Assembly (NCBI RefSeq): GCF_002514725.1
Contig: NZ_NTLB01000001.1
Span: 310,001 to 374,000 of the forward strand
Source: Mangrovitalea sediminis
GTDB lineage: Bacteria; Pseudomonadota; Gammaproteobacteria; Pseudomonadales; Oleiphilaceae
Length of the DNA stretch: 64,000 nt
Direction: 5' to 3'
Positions 8,942 through 17,543 of this stretch are shown here, piece by piece. The first letter of the stretch is position 1. The number at the start of each line of letters is the position of its first letter. The position numbers were made by a program, and so were the translations under genes. The notes below the pieces were generated by a model. The model had not been told where the DNA came from, ran no database searches, and saw nothing but the letters and a program-made list of their open reading frames with translations.

Positions 8942-10432
8942 CTAAGGCTGCCGGGGCAGCTCCAGGAGCATCCTTAATCCCCCCTCCGGACGATTGGACA
9001 GGGTCAGTTCCCCCCCATGGGCCCGGGCGATATCCCGCGCAATCCCCAATCCCAACCCAAAACCCTCCTTCTGCGGGGCCAGGCGATAAAAAGGATCAAA
9101 AATCTGCTCCAGTTGCTGATGCGGAATACCGGGACCTCGATCGTCAAAGACGAGGGTCAGTTGATCGGGAGAGTCCTGGATCGTGATCGTGACGGACTCG
9201 CCATACTTCACGGCGTTGTCCAACAAATTGCCCAGGCAGCGCTTCATGGCCAAGGGTTTACCCCGATAGGGCTTGAGTGCATGACCGGCCAGGGATACCT
9301 GGGCCGCTTCGCCACGATAGGGCTCGGTGATATGGGACAGGAGCTGGTATATGTCGATGGGTTCGACGTTCTCATGGATATCCGTGTCTTTCATGCATTG
9401 CAGCGCCCCCTTGACCAGGAGTTCCAGCTCGCCAAGATCCTGCTCGAACTTGGCTCGCATCTGATCGTCTTCCAGCAATTCCGTGCGCAGGCGCAAGCGG
9501 GTGATGGGGGTTTTGAGGTCATGAGAGATGGCGCTGAACAGTTGCTCCCGATCACTTAGGTAACGCTGGATACGGGTACGCATGAGATTGAAGGCGCGGG
9601 TGACCGCCACGATTTCCGAACTCCCCTGCTCCGTCAGCGGAGGTTTGTGTTCATTGAGCGGCAGTTCGCTGGCCGCCAATGCCAGTTCCTTCAGGGGGCG
9701 GGTCTGGCGGCGCACAAGCAGGACGATAAACGGCAGCAGGATCAGGGTCATCACGGCAATGAACACGATCTGCTGACGCGGCAGGGTTTGGTCTTCCAGT
9801 GAGACATAAGGCGCCGGCAGCATGGCGGCGAGATAGAACCATTCGTTCTTGCCGATGCGGATCTGCGTCACCAGCACCGGTGGATTGATCGGCTCCAGGG
9901 TCAGGGCATAGCGGGCCCACGAATGGGGCAATCCTGACAGGGGAATCTGGCTGTTGAGGATGCGCACGTTCTCCGGCGATACGAATTCCACCTTAAGCTC
10001 GTGTCGCCGCCCCAACCGCTGATCCAACACCTGCCTGATCTCACCCAGCACCAGTTGCTTACGCTCGCTGTCGGGCAAAGGCTTCATGACGATTTCGTGG
10101 TCATTGAGCGAAACGAAGAATCGCGAGCCCCCCATGTTGCGCAACTGGTCCAGCACAATGTCGCGGTACTGGTGCGGCAGCGACGTAAAGAACCGCACGG
10201 TTGCCGCAACCGAATAGGCCAGGTTGCGGGTGGAGTTCATCAAGCCTTCCATCTCATGGGCGCGAAAGGTACCCACCCAGATAGCGCTGGAAAGCCCTTG
10301 CGCCAGCCCCACCGCCAACAGCGTCAGCAGCAGCATACGGGTCATGAGGGAATTCGGCAGCCAGCGGCGCAGCCCCTTCTTCGTCGGATCAGAGAGGGTC
10401 ATGGTCGTGACTGACGCTGGCGATAAGGACAT
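8942..10432 (-). CDS. gtrS: Sensor histidine kinase (GtrS-like, EnvZ class)
   Basis: The 496-residue inner-membrane kinase has an N-terminal membrane segment (MLLLTLLAVGLAQGLSSAIW), a periplasmic sensor of about 180 residues, a second membrane segment (IVFIAVMTLILLPFIVLLV), then HAMP, HisKA with the phospho-accepting His in FSAISHDLKTPITRLRLR, and HATPase_c with N box NLLDNAVKYGE and G boxes DDRGPGIP and GFGLGLGIARD. The start at 10432 has a GGGGAG site and overlaps the regulator gene by 44 bp; an internal ATG at 10402 is possible. In Pseudomonas, GtrS/GltR controls the glucose transporter operon, and here gtsABCD follows directly. The ligand (2-ketogluconate or 6-phosphogluconate in Pseudomonas) is not proven here. 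Confidence 0.85.
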   Translation of the reverse strand: MSLSPASVTTMTLSDPTKKGLRRWLPNSLMTRMLLLTLLAVGLAQGLSSAIWVGTFRAHEMEGLMNSTRNLAYSVAATVRFFTSLPHQYRDIVLDQLRNMGGSRFFVSLNDHEIVMKPLPDSERKQLVLGEIRQVLDQRLGRRHELKVEFVSPENVRILNSQIPLSGLPHSWARYALTLEPINPPVLVTQIRIGKNEWFYLAAMLPAPYVSLEDQTLPRQQIVFIAVMTLILLPFIVLLVRRQTRPLKELALAASELPLNEHKPPLTEQGSSEIVAVTRAFNLMRTRIQRYLSDREQLFSAISHDLKTPITRLRLRTELLEDDQMRAKFEQDLGELELLVKGALQCMKDTDIHENVEPIDIYQLLSHITEPYRGEAAQVSLAGHALKPYRGKPLAMKRCLGNLLDNAVKYGESVTITIQDSPDQLTLVFDDRGPGIPHQQLEQIFDPFYRLAPQKEGFGLGLGIARDIARAHGGELTLSNRPEGGLRMLLELPRQP

Positions 10433-11111
10433 AACCGGCTCCCCGAACCGTTTTTATCAAACGGGGGCTTTTGCCGTTGTCGCCCAAACGCTGGCGCAGG
10501 CGACTGACCGCCACATCCACGACCCTATCCAGGGGCACAGACTCACGGCCGCGGGTAACGCCGGAAATGGTATCCCGATCCAGCACTTCCATCGGATGGT
10601 CGAGAAACAGTTTGAGCAGGGCGAAGTCAGCGCCGGAGAGGGCCACCCGGTGGCCGTCATTGTGGATCAGCTCGTGGGTCTGGGTGTCGAGTCGCCATTC
10701 TGCCACCCGGATATAGCGATTGAATCCCTGCTGCGTCAGTTGTGAGCGCCTCAGCAGTGCCTTCACCCGCGCCTGTAACTCGCGGGGACTGAAGGGTTTG
10801 GCGATGTAATCGTCGGCACCCAGCTCCAGGCCGATCACCTTGTCCGCCTCGTCAGAGCTGGCCGTTAGCATGATGATGGGGACCGACGAGTGTTCGCGGA
10901 CGCGGCGACACAGTACAAAACCGTCATCGCCAGGTAACATGATGTCCAGGATCAACAGGTCGGGGAGGCATTCGTCCAGTTCGCGACGCAGCTCGTCACC
11001 GTCAGCCGCGGTGCGCACGTGATAGCCGGCACGGCTGAGATATTCCTGCAGGAGTTCGCGAATCTCACGGTCGTCGTCGACGACGAGAATCGATTGGGTT
11101 ACTGCGGTCAT
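10389..11111 (-). CDS. gltR: OmpR-family response regulator (GltR-like)
   Basis: The 240-residue regulator has a receiver domain (residues 1-120) with acidic pocket VDDDRE, phospho-accepting Asp in LLILDIMLPGDDG, Thr in IIMLTASSD and Lys in DDYIAKPFSPRE. A winged-helix DNA-binding domain follows, ending in DVAVSRLRQRLGDNG and TVRGAGYVLI. It is the partner of the adjacent kinase, and its place beside gtsABCD suggests it controls glucose uptake, like Pseudomonas GltR. A CAATAACAAAAG stretch lies 20 bases before the ATG and matches the Hfq/Crc motif, so the regulator may itself be subject to catabolite repression. Confidence 0.87.
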   Translation of the reverse strand: MTAVTQSILVVDDDREIRELLQEYLSRAGYHVRTAADGDELRRELDECLPDLLILDIMLPGDDGFVLCRRVREHSSVPIIMLTASSDEADKVIGLELGADDYIAKPFSPRELQARVKALLRRSQLTQQGFNRYIRVAEWRLDTQTHELIHNDGHRVALSGADFALLKLFLDHPMEVLDRDTISGVTRGRESVPLDRVVDVAVSRLRQRLGDNGKSPRLIKTVRGAGYVLIASVSHDHDPL

Positions 11112-11420
11112 CGTATAGCGCCACTTGCTTTTGTTATTGGACCGAGCGGCTATCAGGAGTCCAGACGGTCGCTATCTGGTCGGGTGGTTGCCAGCGGGCA
11201 AAATCCTTCAGCCCGGCACCTGAACACCCCCTATCACCGAAAACGTCCCCTCGCGGGGCCTGCACTGGTATACCCCAAAAACAACCATCGCGCAAAAGCC
11301 CGCATTGCCCTGAGAAGGTTACGCCCCCAGACTACGCCCTGCCACGATGCCACATCGGAGGTTGCCAAAACACCCAGACAGGTGAAACAGTACGGCTTCA
11401 GCCCCAAACCGGAACACGAC
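11112..11420. other. Divergent intergenic region gltR / CBM protein
   Basis: This 309-bp gap holds the start regions of two divergent genes. Apart from the gltR CA motif I see only a loose CCAGA...TCTGG inverted repeat (11161-11179) and no clear consensus promoter or gene. Confidence 0.5.
11131..11138 (-). promoter_or_regulatory. Candidate Hfq/Crc (CA motif) site in gltR leader
   Basis: AATAACAA on the minus strand, within CCAATAACAAAAGCAAG, fits AANAANAA and lies about 20 bases upstream of the gltR start codon. The function is inferred. Confidence 0.45.
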
Positions 11421-12092
11421 ATGCAGACATTGCTGGCACGTTGCTGCCTTCTCCTGACACTGGCCTTGAGCCAGACCGTACTCGCCGCCGACGACCATGC
11501 ACAGTGCCAGGAACAGACCCCCAAATGGGTACCCGCCGAGTATTTCGGGCCAGGAATCATCGTTCATTATCAGGGACACTGGTTCAAGTCGCGGCTTTGG
11601 CAGTCCGGCAACGAGCCGGGAGGCACCAATATGTTTGCCTGGGAGGAGGTCAAGGCGCCGCCGCACTGTCCGGCACAGGAAGCGGCACCTGCGCAGGCGA
11701 CTGCGTCCAGCGCCGCTGAGCCGAAAAATGGTATGAAGTCGATGCCGCCGAAAGCCATCGCACCCGCGGCAGTGCCGACGCCGCTACCGGCCAACACCGA
11801 CCAGGCGCGCCGGGAACAGGAACAACGGCTGAAAGCGCAGTCTGCGCAGGAAAAGCAGCCGGTCAACATGCTGGAGCATGCGCTGGGCCTGGATAAGCAG
11901 GACAAGCCCTTGACCGGGAAGGTCTGCAAACAGGTCACCCGCTGGTCGTTTACGGATTCCTATATCATCGGCAGCCTGGTGAGTTTTCAGGGACACTTCT
12001 ATCGGGCGATTCGCCCCGCCGCGGGACAGATGCCCGGCAAGTCGGTCCCACCACACTGGGAGCCGGTCAATTTACCCTGCCCAACACGCTGA
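11421..12092 (+). CDS. Secreted protein with two CBM5/12-like carbohydrate-binding modules
   Basis: The 223-residue protein has a signal peptide (MQTLLARCCLLLTLALSQTV, cleaved after VLA). Residues about 34-75 show the chitin-binding CBM5/12 pattern: KWVPAEYFGPGIIVHYQGHW with W/F aromatics and a closing GNEPG. A second, more diverged copy lies at about 170-220 (RWSFTDSYIIGSLVSFQGHF ... WEPV). Between them is an Ala/Pro/Gln-rich linker of about 80 residues. Each module has flanking cysteines that could pair. There is no catalytic domain, so it may be an adhesin or accessory chitin/polysaccharide-binding protein. The ATG at 11421 gives the signal peptide; the longer open frame from 11019 overlaps gltR and is rejected. 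Confidence 0.65.
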   Translation: MQTLLARCCLLLTLALSQTVLAADDHAQCQEQTPKWVPAEYFGPGIIVHYQGHWFKSRLWQSGNEPGGTNMFAWEEVKAPPHCPAQEAAPAQATASSAAEPKNGMKSMPPKAIAPAAVPTPLPANTDQARREQEQRLKAQSAQEKQPVNMLEHALGLDKQDKPLTGKVCKQVTRWSFTDSYIIGSLVSFQGHFYRAIRPAAGQMPGKSVPPHWEPVNLPCPTR

Positions 12093-12338
12093 TCAAGAGC
12101 AACGCCCGAAACAGGGCGGAGGCTTAAACGCCGTCGGGCCGGACATTGGCCCTGCGGCATCGTCCTCCGCCATCAGCTCCAGATAGATCGACGCTTCCTC
12201 AAGGCTGAGAAACGTCGCCACAACACCTTGCCCATCGACCTCCAGCTCATAACGCGAAACCGGGGCGCCGCCCACTTCAGGGCCGCCATCAACAACAAAC
12301 AGGGTCATGGTTCCATAACGCAGTATCTGACGACGCAT
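12093..12338 (-). CDS. Small hypothetical protein
   Basis: This 81-residue acidic soluble protein begins MRRQILRYGTMTLFVVDGGP and has a Leu/Glu-rich helix (FLSLEEASIYLELMAEDDA). I do not recognise a family. The start at 12338 has a GGTGAG site; an upstream frame to 12425 is less likely. Its stop codon abuts the stop of the convergent CBM gene, forming TGATCA. No function can be proposed. Confidence 0.5.
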   Translation of the reverse strand: MRRQILRYGTMTLFVVDGGPEVGGAPVSRYELEVDGQGVVATFLSLEEASIYLELMAEDDAAGPMSGPTAFKPPPCFGRCS

Positions 12339-12442
12339 GTCGCTCACCGGGTTCCTCAGCGGAAATGGATAGGTCACGCAAGAACCATAGCAAGCAGCGC
12401 CGCACCCAATGATAAAATCCTGCAAAACTTGAAAGATGGCCG

Positions 12443-13255
12443 TCAGCGCGCGGTGGGCGGCACGGGTAGCTCGGTGAGATAGCCAGGAATATACCGCTTC
12501 ATGATGGCCTGCTGATCGATCATATGAAGGCCCCGGGCGAAGTCTTGCTGTAACACCCGTCCTCGCGGCGTTTTTCGAAACATCAGGTGTACGGTCAAGG
12601 TGGCAAGAACATGGGGATTGAAGTCAATACTGGCCCTATAGCGCCGGAGTGTAGGGTCTGTCCGCAATAGGTAATTCATGACATTACGCCCCACCACCGC
12701 CAACCGGACACGGCCGGCTCCCAGGATACCCAGTGCCAGGGCGTCGTCGCGCACGGTGTCGGTCTTGATGACACCATGGGCAATCATGGCGTCCAGCCCA
12801 CCTGGGTTGTAATAGCCGTCGACCACCGCCAGTCGGTAGGGCGCAAGGTCCGACAATGACTGCCATTTGACAGGAGCGTCGCTCCGCTCCGCGAACCCCA
12901 CCAGGCTGACGGCGATTGGCGCCGATACCAGAAATTCCTGCGCCCGCGCGCTACTGTAGTAGGCAGGATAGAAACCATCGGTTTGAGGGTTCTGACGCGC
13001 CATGAACATCGTCCGGCGCCAGGGATAGAAATTGACCACCACCTTGCGCCCGACGGCTGCAAAGGCTTCTCGAATCAGCTCGGTCGTCGCTCCGCCATCC
13101 GGTTGCGAGGCCCCCGAATAAGGTGGCCAGGGCGTGGATGCCAGATACACGGTGGAGTCTGCCGCGCCCCAGGCAGCATTTATCGCCAACAGGCACAGCA
13201 AGCTAACCCATCCTGCTGCTCTAACGAGCCAGAGGATGCGACGCTTACCCTTCAT
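12443..13255 (-). CDS. Periplasmic solute-binding protein (SBP_bac_3 family)
   Basis: The 270-residue protein has a signal peptide (hydrophobic GWVSLLCLLAINAAWG, cleavage near GAA) and the mature start YLASTPWPPYSG, typical of the family 3 binding-protein fold. GGATTELIREAFAAVGRKV and YPWRRTMFMAR continue the lobe I pattern. No permease or ATPase is adjacent, so it may be an orphan binding protein or sensor. Such stand-alone copies are common in marine gammaproteobacteria. The usual ligands are amino acids or small organic acids. Confidence 0.75.
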   Translation of the reverse strand: MKGKRRILWLVRAAGWVSLLCLLAINAAWGAADSTVYLASTPWPPYSGASQPDGGATTELIREAFAAVGRKVVVNFYPWRRTMFMARQNPQTDGFYPAYYSSARAQEFLVSAPIAVSLVGFAERSDAPVKWQSLSDLAPYRLAVVDGYYNPGGLDAMIAHGVIKTDTVRDDALALGILGAGRVRLAVVGRNVMNYLLRTDPTLRRYRASIDFNPHVLATLTVHLMFRKTPRGRVLQQDFARGLHMIDQQAIMKRYIPGYLTELPVPPTAR

Positions 13256-13326
13256 TTGCCCTACACGATGCCGTTGTTGGATAGTCGACCGTCCTGATCA
13301 TGGGAGGAGATTCAGCTCCATTTCAT

Positions 13327-13358
13327 CCCGTTCCATCATTAACCCGCTCCATCATTAA
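13327..13358. repeat. Two tandem 16-bp units
   Basis: CCCGTTCCATCATTAA is followed directly by CCCGCTCCATCATTAA, differing at one base. It lies 72 bp upstream of the binding-protein start, in its likely promoter region, and could be a duplicated operator half-site or a slippage duplication. Confidence 0.5.
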
Positions 13359-13452
13359 GGAGGCGCAGAAGGTAGCCTTCCGGAACGACACCACCCTCCT
13401 TCTTAGGAGTAGATCAAAAAAACGAATTCCGAAAGGACGAAAATCGCCTCAA

Positions 13453-13923
13453 TCAATAAATACCAGCGTCCAGGCCTGCCGCCACCGACATCCCCAGCAC
13501 TTCGCATTGTTCCAAAAATGCCGGTTTGAAATCACCGCGGCACAACAGGGGTTCCTGCACCGCCTTCCAGCGCAACCCCGTCACGATCGACTCTACCGCT
13601 CGGCGTGTTCCGGTACCGTCATGGCCGGCCCGGATATAGAGCGCATAAGGCAAGCCCTGGGTTCGCTCCAGGCATGGGTAGTAACAACGATCGAAAAAGT
13701 CCTTCAACGCGCCACTCATGTATCCGAGATTTTCGGTCGTGCCGAGAATCAGCGCGCTGGCCCCGAGCACATCCTCTGGGCCAGCCGCCAGAGGCGCAAG
13801 GTAACGCACATCCACCGCTTCGATGTCGGGATGCCCCGCACCTCGCAGCACCGCCGCCAACATTTCCTGCGTATTCGGCGACGGCGCATGTGCAATGACC
13901 AGTAAGGATTTAGCCTCGGTCAT
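13453..13923 (-). CDS. Flavodoxin/NAD(P)H-dependent oxidoreductase-like protein
   Basis: This 156-residue flavodoxin-fold protein has a phosphate-binding-like loop near residues 11-17 (HAPSPNTQEML) and the flavin-ring loop GTTENLGYMSGALKDFFDRC. It resembles small FMN-dependent reductases of the NADPH-dependent FMN reductase superfamily. It starts at 13923, 16 bp after the upstream reductase stop, so the two form an operon. The longer in-frame start at 13971 would overlap that gene and has no better site. The substrate is unknown. Confidence 0.7.
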   Translation of the reverse strand: MTEAKSLLVIAHAPSPNTQEMLAAVLRGAGHPDIEAVDVRYLAPLAAGPEDVLGASALILGTTENLGYMSGALKDFFDRCYYPCLERTQGLPYALYIRAGHDGTGTRRAVESIVTGLRWKAVQEPLLCRGDFKPAFLEQCEVLGMSVAAGLDAGIY

Positions 13924-13939
13924 AACCGGTTCAGCCGCC

Positions 13940-14497
13940 TCAGCGCGGCTGCAACTGGGCGGTCCAGTCATTCAGGCTATCGAGCAGCTTGCCAATCATT
14001 TCCCGGGTCTTGTCGTCGTTGAGGCGCCCCTCGTTATCGAATTTCTCGTGTGCGGCACCAATCATGATTTCCGGCTTATTCAGCGGCCTGGCATCCAGGA
14101 ACACCAGGATCTGGCGCAGGTGGTATTGCATGCGCGCCGTGCCAATCCCTCCCATGGACGCCCCCATAATCGCAACCGGTTTGCCGGCGAAGGGCTGGTT
14201 GGGCAGGCGGGAAATCCAGTCAATGGCGTTCTTTAGCACGCCCGGAACGGAATAGTTGTATTCCGGAGAAACGAAAATCACCGCATCGGCATCGGCAACC
14301 TGCTCACCAAGGCGGACCACAGCCTCAGGAAAGCCCGAGGCTTGCAAATCGGCATCGTACAGTGGAATCTCATCGATAGCGGCAGTTTCAATGGCATGCC
14401 CCTGCTTCTGGCCTTCTTCAATGACAACGTTGAGAGCCATTCGATTGAATGAAGCCTTGCGCAGGCTGCCGCAGATGCCCAGGATCTGAATACCCAT
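13940..14497 (-). CDS. NADPH-dependent FMN reductase (ChrR-like quinone/chromate reductase family)
   Basis: The 185-residue flavoprotein has the FMN phosphate loop GICGSLRKASFNRMALN (residues 6-22) and the family motif FVSPEYNYSVPGVLKNAIDW, with GKPVAIMGASMGGIGTARMQ near residue 110. Relatives such as ChrR, YieF and AzoR-like enzymes reduce quinones, chromate or azo compounds with NAD(P)H. The start at 14497 has an AGGGAGAC ribosome binding site. It is the first gene of a two-gene minus-strand unit and is divergent from the COG3146 gene. Confidence 0.87.
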   Translation of the reverse strand: MGIQILGICGSLRKASFNRMALNVVIEEGQKQGHAIETAAIDEIPLYDADLQASGFPEAVVRLGEQVADADAVIFVSPEYNYSVPGVLKNAIDWISRLPNQPFAGKPVAIMGASMGGIGTARMQYHLRQILVFLDARPLNKPEIMIGAAHEKFDNEGRLNDDKTREMIGKLLDSLNDWTAQLQPR

Positions 14498-14652
14498 AAA
14501 CTGTCTCCCTGTTATGTGCGTATGATCAACACCAGAATGGCGGATAGATCGTTTCAGCGATTTCGTTCTCAACCTTAAACGAAGCCTCGACCACGTGAAA
14601 GCGTTACAACACCGCGAAGGCGTCACGACATAGTGAGTGAAAACATCGGCCC

Positions 14653-15810
14653 ATGTCATCATTAACCCTTGAGTGGCTGGACAGCCTGGCACGCATCGAT
14701 GCCGATGACTGGAATGCGCTGGCAGGAACAGATAACCCCTTCGTCCGCCATGAATTTCTGCTGTCCCTGGAGGAGAGCCGCTGCGTCAGCCCTCAAACCG
14801 GCTGGACGCCGCATCACCTTCTCCTGCGCAATAGCGACAGCGACCTCGTCGCCCTGGCACCCACCTATCTGAAAACCCACTCACGGGGCGAGTACGTCTT
14901 CGATTGGGGCTGGGCCGACGCTTATGACCGCTACGGCGTCCCCTACTATCCGAAACTGCTGACTGCGGTGCCTTTCACCCCGTCGACCGGACCACGCCTG
15001 ATCATCCGGCCCGGCTACAACGCCGCCGACATAGGCCGCCTCATCGCCGACGCTTTGCAAGACAAGGCCCTGGAGACAGGCCTGTCCTCCTGGCACATTC
15101 TGTTCCCTGACCAGGCCTCTTTTGACGCCTTACGCGACGCCGGTTTTTCCATACGCCTGGGTTGTCAGTTCCATTGGCATAACGAAGGCTTCCGGGATTT
15201 TGACGATTTCCTGGGTGGCATGACGGCCCGCAAGCGCAAATGCATTCGCCGTGAACGGCGCAGCGTCGACGAGCAGGACATCCGCTTCCAGACATTCGAA
15301 GGAGCGGACATCGACGACACCGTGCTGGACGCCTTTTACGACTTTTACTGCGCCACCTATTTCAAGCGCGGACAGCCCCCCTACCTGAACCAGGAATTCT
15401 TCCGCCTGCTGCGCGAACGCATGCCGGAACAGCTGCTGCTGGTCATGGCCCTCAAGGACAACCGCTACGTTGCCGGTGCGCTCTTCCTGAAAAACCGGGA
15501 CACCCTGTTCGGACGCTACTGGGGCTGTCTCGAAGAGTACAATCATCTGCATTTCGAAACCTGCTACTACCAGGGTATCGATTACTGCATACGCAGCGGC
15601 CTCTCCCGGTTTGACGCCGGCGCCCAGGGAGAGCACAAGATACAGCGAGGATTTCGCCCGATACTGACCCAATCCCTGCACTGGATTGCCCACCCGGACT
15701 TTAGAGCCGCCATTGATCGTTTCCTGGAGGAAGAAACCCCGGAAGTCGAGTCCTACCGCCAGGCCGCAGAAGGCCTGCTGCCTTTCCGTCGGGGCGATGA
15801 ACCCCAATAA
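14653..15810 (+). CDS. COG3146 GNAT-like acyltransferase (DUF482)
   Basis: The 385-residue protein matches the COG3146 family, related to FemAB/GNAT peptidoglycan aminoacyltransferases. Landmarks are the N-terminal NPFVRHEFLLSLEESRCVSP, YVFDWGWADAYDRYGVPYYP near residue 83, RKRKCIRRERRSV near residue 195, and the C-terminal GLSRFDAGAQGEHKIQRGF. No signal peptide or membrane segment is visible, so it is cytoplasmic. Family members are widespread, but the acceptor is not known to me. The gene stands alone with a 384-bp gap after it. Confidence 0.8.
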   Translation: MSSLTLEWLDSLARIDADDWNALAGTDNPFVRHEFLLSLEESRCVSPQTGWTPHHLLLRNSDSDLVALAPTYLKTHSRGEYVFDWGWADAYDRYGVPYYPKLLTAVPFTPSTGPRLIIRPGYNAADIGRLIADALQDKALETGLSSWHILFPDQASFDALRDAGFSIRLGCQFHWHNEGFRDFDDFLGGMTARKRKCIRRERRSVDEQDIRFQTFEGADIDDTVLDAFYDFYCATYFKRGQPPYLNQEFFRLLRERMPEQLLLVMALKDNRYVAGALFLKNRDTLFGRYWGCLEEYNHLHFETCYYQGIDYCIRSGLSRFDAGAQGEHKIQRGFRPILTQSLHWIAHPDFRAAIDRFLEEETPEVESYRQAAEGLLPFRRGDEPQ

Positions 15811-16194
15811 CTGGCTTCGGCTCGGCGCGAAGTCGATCACAGTTCCAAATCAAATAGCCGCTTTTTGCCAAATTGACCTTCTCCAATGTCAATTCAGCCA
15901 AGTCGAGATTGACCTCTTTTGACTAGTCTTAAACCGTGATAACGAAATAATCTGCTCGCAGGTATCTGCCTGAATACCTAAATGTGAGCAACACGAGTCC
16001 TATCGCAGCCTAAGAGCGTGACGATGGACCGCTAAGAAGAAGAGAAAAAACGACGCCGTTGTGAGTACAGGGCCTACACCTGTGCTGACAGTCCCCTCCC
16101 TATGGTGTCACCCCCCTATAGCCGAATCGTAGCACCGCGCCTGTCGGATGCTGGCGAGCGCGACCCATTATCAAATAAGAATGGAGTACGGTTG
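15811..16194 (+). promoter_or_regulatory. Long leader/promoter region of the FadL-like gene with two inverted repeats
   Basis: This 384-bp gap contains no gene. It carries AATTGAC-(10)-GTCAATT at 15871-15894, a further ATTGACCT copy at 15908-15915, and AGGTAT-(8)-ATACCT at 15960-15979. They are candidate operators. No strong sigma-70 promoter with correct spacing could be fixed by eye. Confidence 0.4.
16174..16181 (+). promoter_or_regulatory. Candidate Hfq/Crc (CA motif) site before the FadL-like gene
   Basis: AATAAGAA (an AANAANAA match) lies directly upstream of the GGAG Shine-Dalgarno at 16183-16186 for the start at 16195. The function is inferred. Confidence 0.45.
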
Positions 16195-17529
16195 ATGCTT
16201 TCATCTGCCCTGAAGATACGTTATTCGCTGGCTCTTTCCGGCGTATGCCTGTCCTTCCCCGCCCTGGCAAGTATGGGCAACATCGGCACGAGCTACGGTG
16301 TCCTTCCTGTGGATATCGCCTCGGCCCAGGCGCTGTCGATGTTCGATAGCCAGGTATCGGCTACGTATTACAACCCCTCCTATCTCGCCAGGGATGACCG
16401 CGGCGAACTTACAATGGGGCTTCTCCAGGCCAATCACACGCTCAAGGCCATCAGCGATGGTGGACCGAACGCGCCGGTACGCAAAGGCGATGTCCTGCAG
16501 GATGCGCCCAGTCAGCATGTACTGATCGGCATGAAAACCAACCTGACGTCGCTCACCAAGTTCCATCATCCGGTTTACCTGGGGTTTGTCGCCGGCGTCG
16601 AGAAATATGGGCGCGAGATGCTCGCGTTCGATTCGACCACCTCGAAGACCGGCCAATATCTCAAATACGGCCGTCAGCCGCTGTTCCTCAACCTGGGGGG
16701 AGCCACCCCACTCTGGCGCGGTATCGATGCTGGTTTCTCCGCGCGGATCACGCTGCACGCCGAAGCCAACCTGGTCGCCCAGACCGACTTGGCAGGCAAT
16801 ACCCAATATGAACAACTACAAGTCAACGCCAAGCCCTCGATCCGACCGATCTTCGGGCTGACGGTGGATTGGGGCGATACGTTGTGCCCCAAACAACAAT
16901 GTTGGGCCAGCGGCTGGCAGACGGCGTTTGTATTCCGGGAGCATTCGAACACCCGCACGTCAGTGACGGCCAACACCACCATTCCCGGCACCATTCCGGC
17001 CCCGGGCCTCACGCTGAACGTGTCGACCCTCGACTCGTACCAGCCTGACGTTCTTGAAGCCGCCATCCAATATCAGGGTGAACTGTTCCGCGCCGGCGTG
17101 GCCCTGGAACAACAGCGCTGGTCGCAACTGACCGACGAACTGAAGAGCGACACGATCAAGGATCAGGCCAACGCCAAGTTCAAGGACATACTGATCCCCC
17201 GCGCCGGTCTGGAATTCAACCTTGGCCCCGACTTTCACGTGATCACTGGCGTGGCCTACCAGAAATCACCACTGGAAAGCAGCCAAACCCTGGATGTGAA
17301 CTACTTCGACAACAACGAATGGGTTGTGGGACTGGGTTTCAGCGCCGAGTTCGAGCACACCGGTATCCTCGCCTACCCCCTGCGCCTGGACTTCGGCTAC
17401 CAGCACCATTTCCTCCAGTCCCGCGATTTCCAGATGACGTACAGCAGCGCGCCGACCAACCCCTATGAAACCGTAACGGCCAAAGGCAGCGTCAACGTCT
17501 TTGCCGGCTCGGTTACCCTGAAATTTTGA
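16195..17529 (+). CDS. Outer-membrane beta-barrel protein, FadL/OmpP1-like
   Basis: The 444-residue protein has a signal peptide (MLSSALKIRYSLALSGVCLS, cleaved after ALA) and a short NIGTSYGVLP... segment with SATYYNPSYLARDDRGE, which resembles the FadL hatch region where sequence is usually FFNPAG. The rest alternates in beta-strand style and ends with the C-terminal aromatic SVTLKF, an outer-membrane insertion signal. FadL-type barrels carry hydrophobic compounds across the outer membrane. The ATG at 16195 has GGAG and gives a good signal; the upstream frame to 16102 is rejected. It is followed 14 bp later by a very large lipoprotein gene, so the two probably act together at the envelope. 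Confidence 0.75.
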   Translation: MLSSALKIRYSLALSGVCLSFPALASMGNIGTSYGVLPVDIASAQALSMFDSQVSATYYNPSYLARDDRGELTMGLLQANHTLKAISDGGPNAPVRKGDVLQDAPSQHVLIGMKTNLTSLTKFHHPVYLGFVAGVEKYGREMLAFDSTTSKTGQYLKYGRQPLFLNLGGATPLWRGIDAGFSARITLHAEANLVAQTDLAGNTQYEQLQVNAKPSIRPIFGLTVDWGDTLCPKQQCWASGWQTAFVFREHSNTRTSVTANTTIPGTIPAPGLTLNVSTLDSYQPDVLEAAIQYQGELFRAGVALEQQRWSQLTDELKSDTIKDQANAKFKDILIPRAGLEFNLGPDFHVITGVAYQKSPLESSQTLDVNYFDNNEWVVGLGFSAEFEHTGILAYPLRLDFGYQHHFLQSRDFQMTYSSAPTNPYETVTAKGSVNVFAGSVTLKF

Positions 17530-17543
17530 GGAGGATCCGCCCA

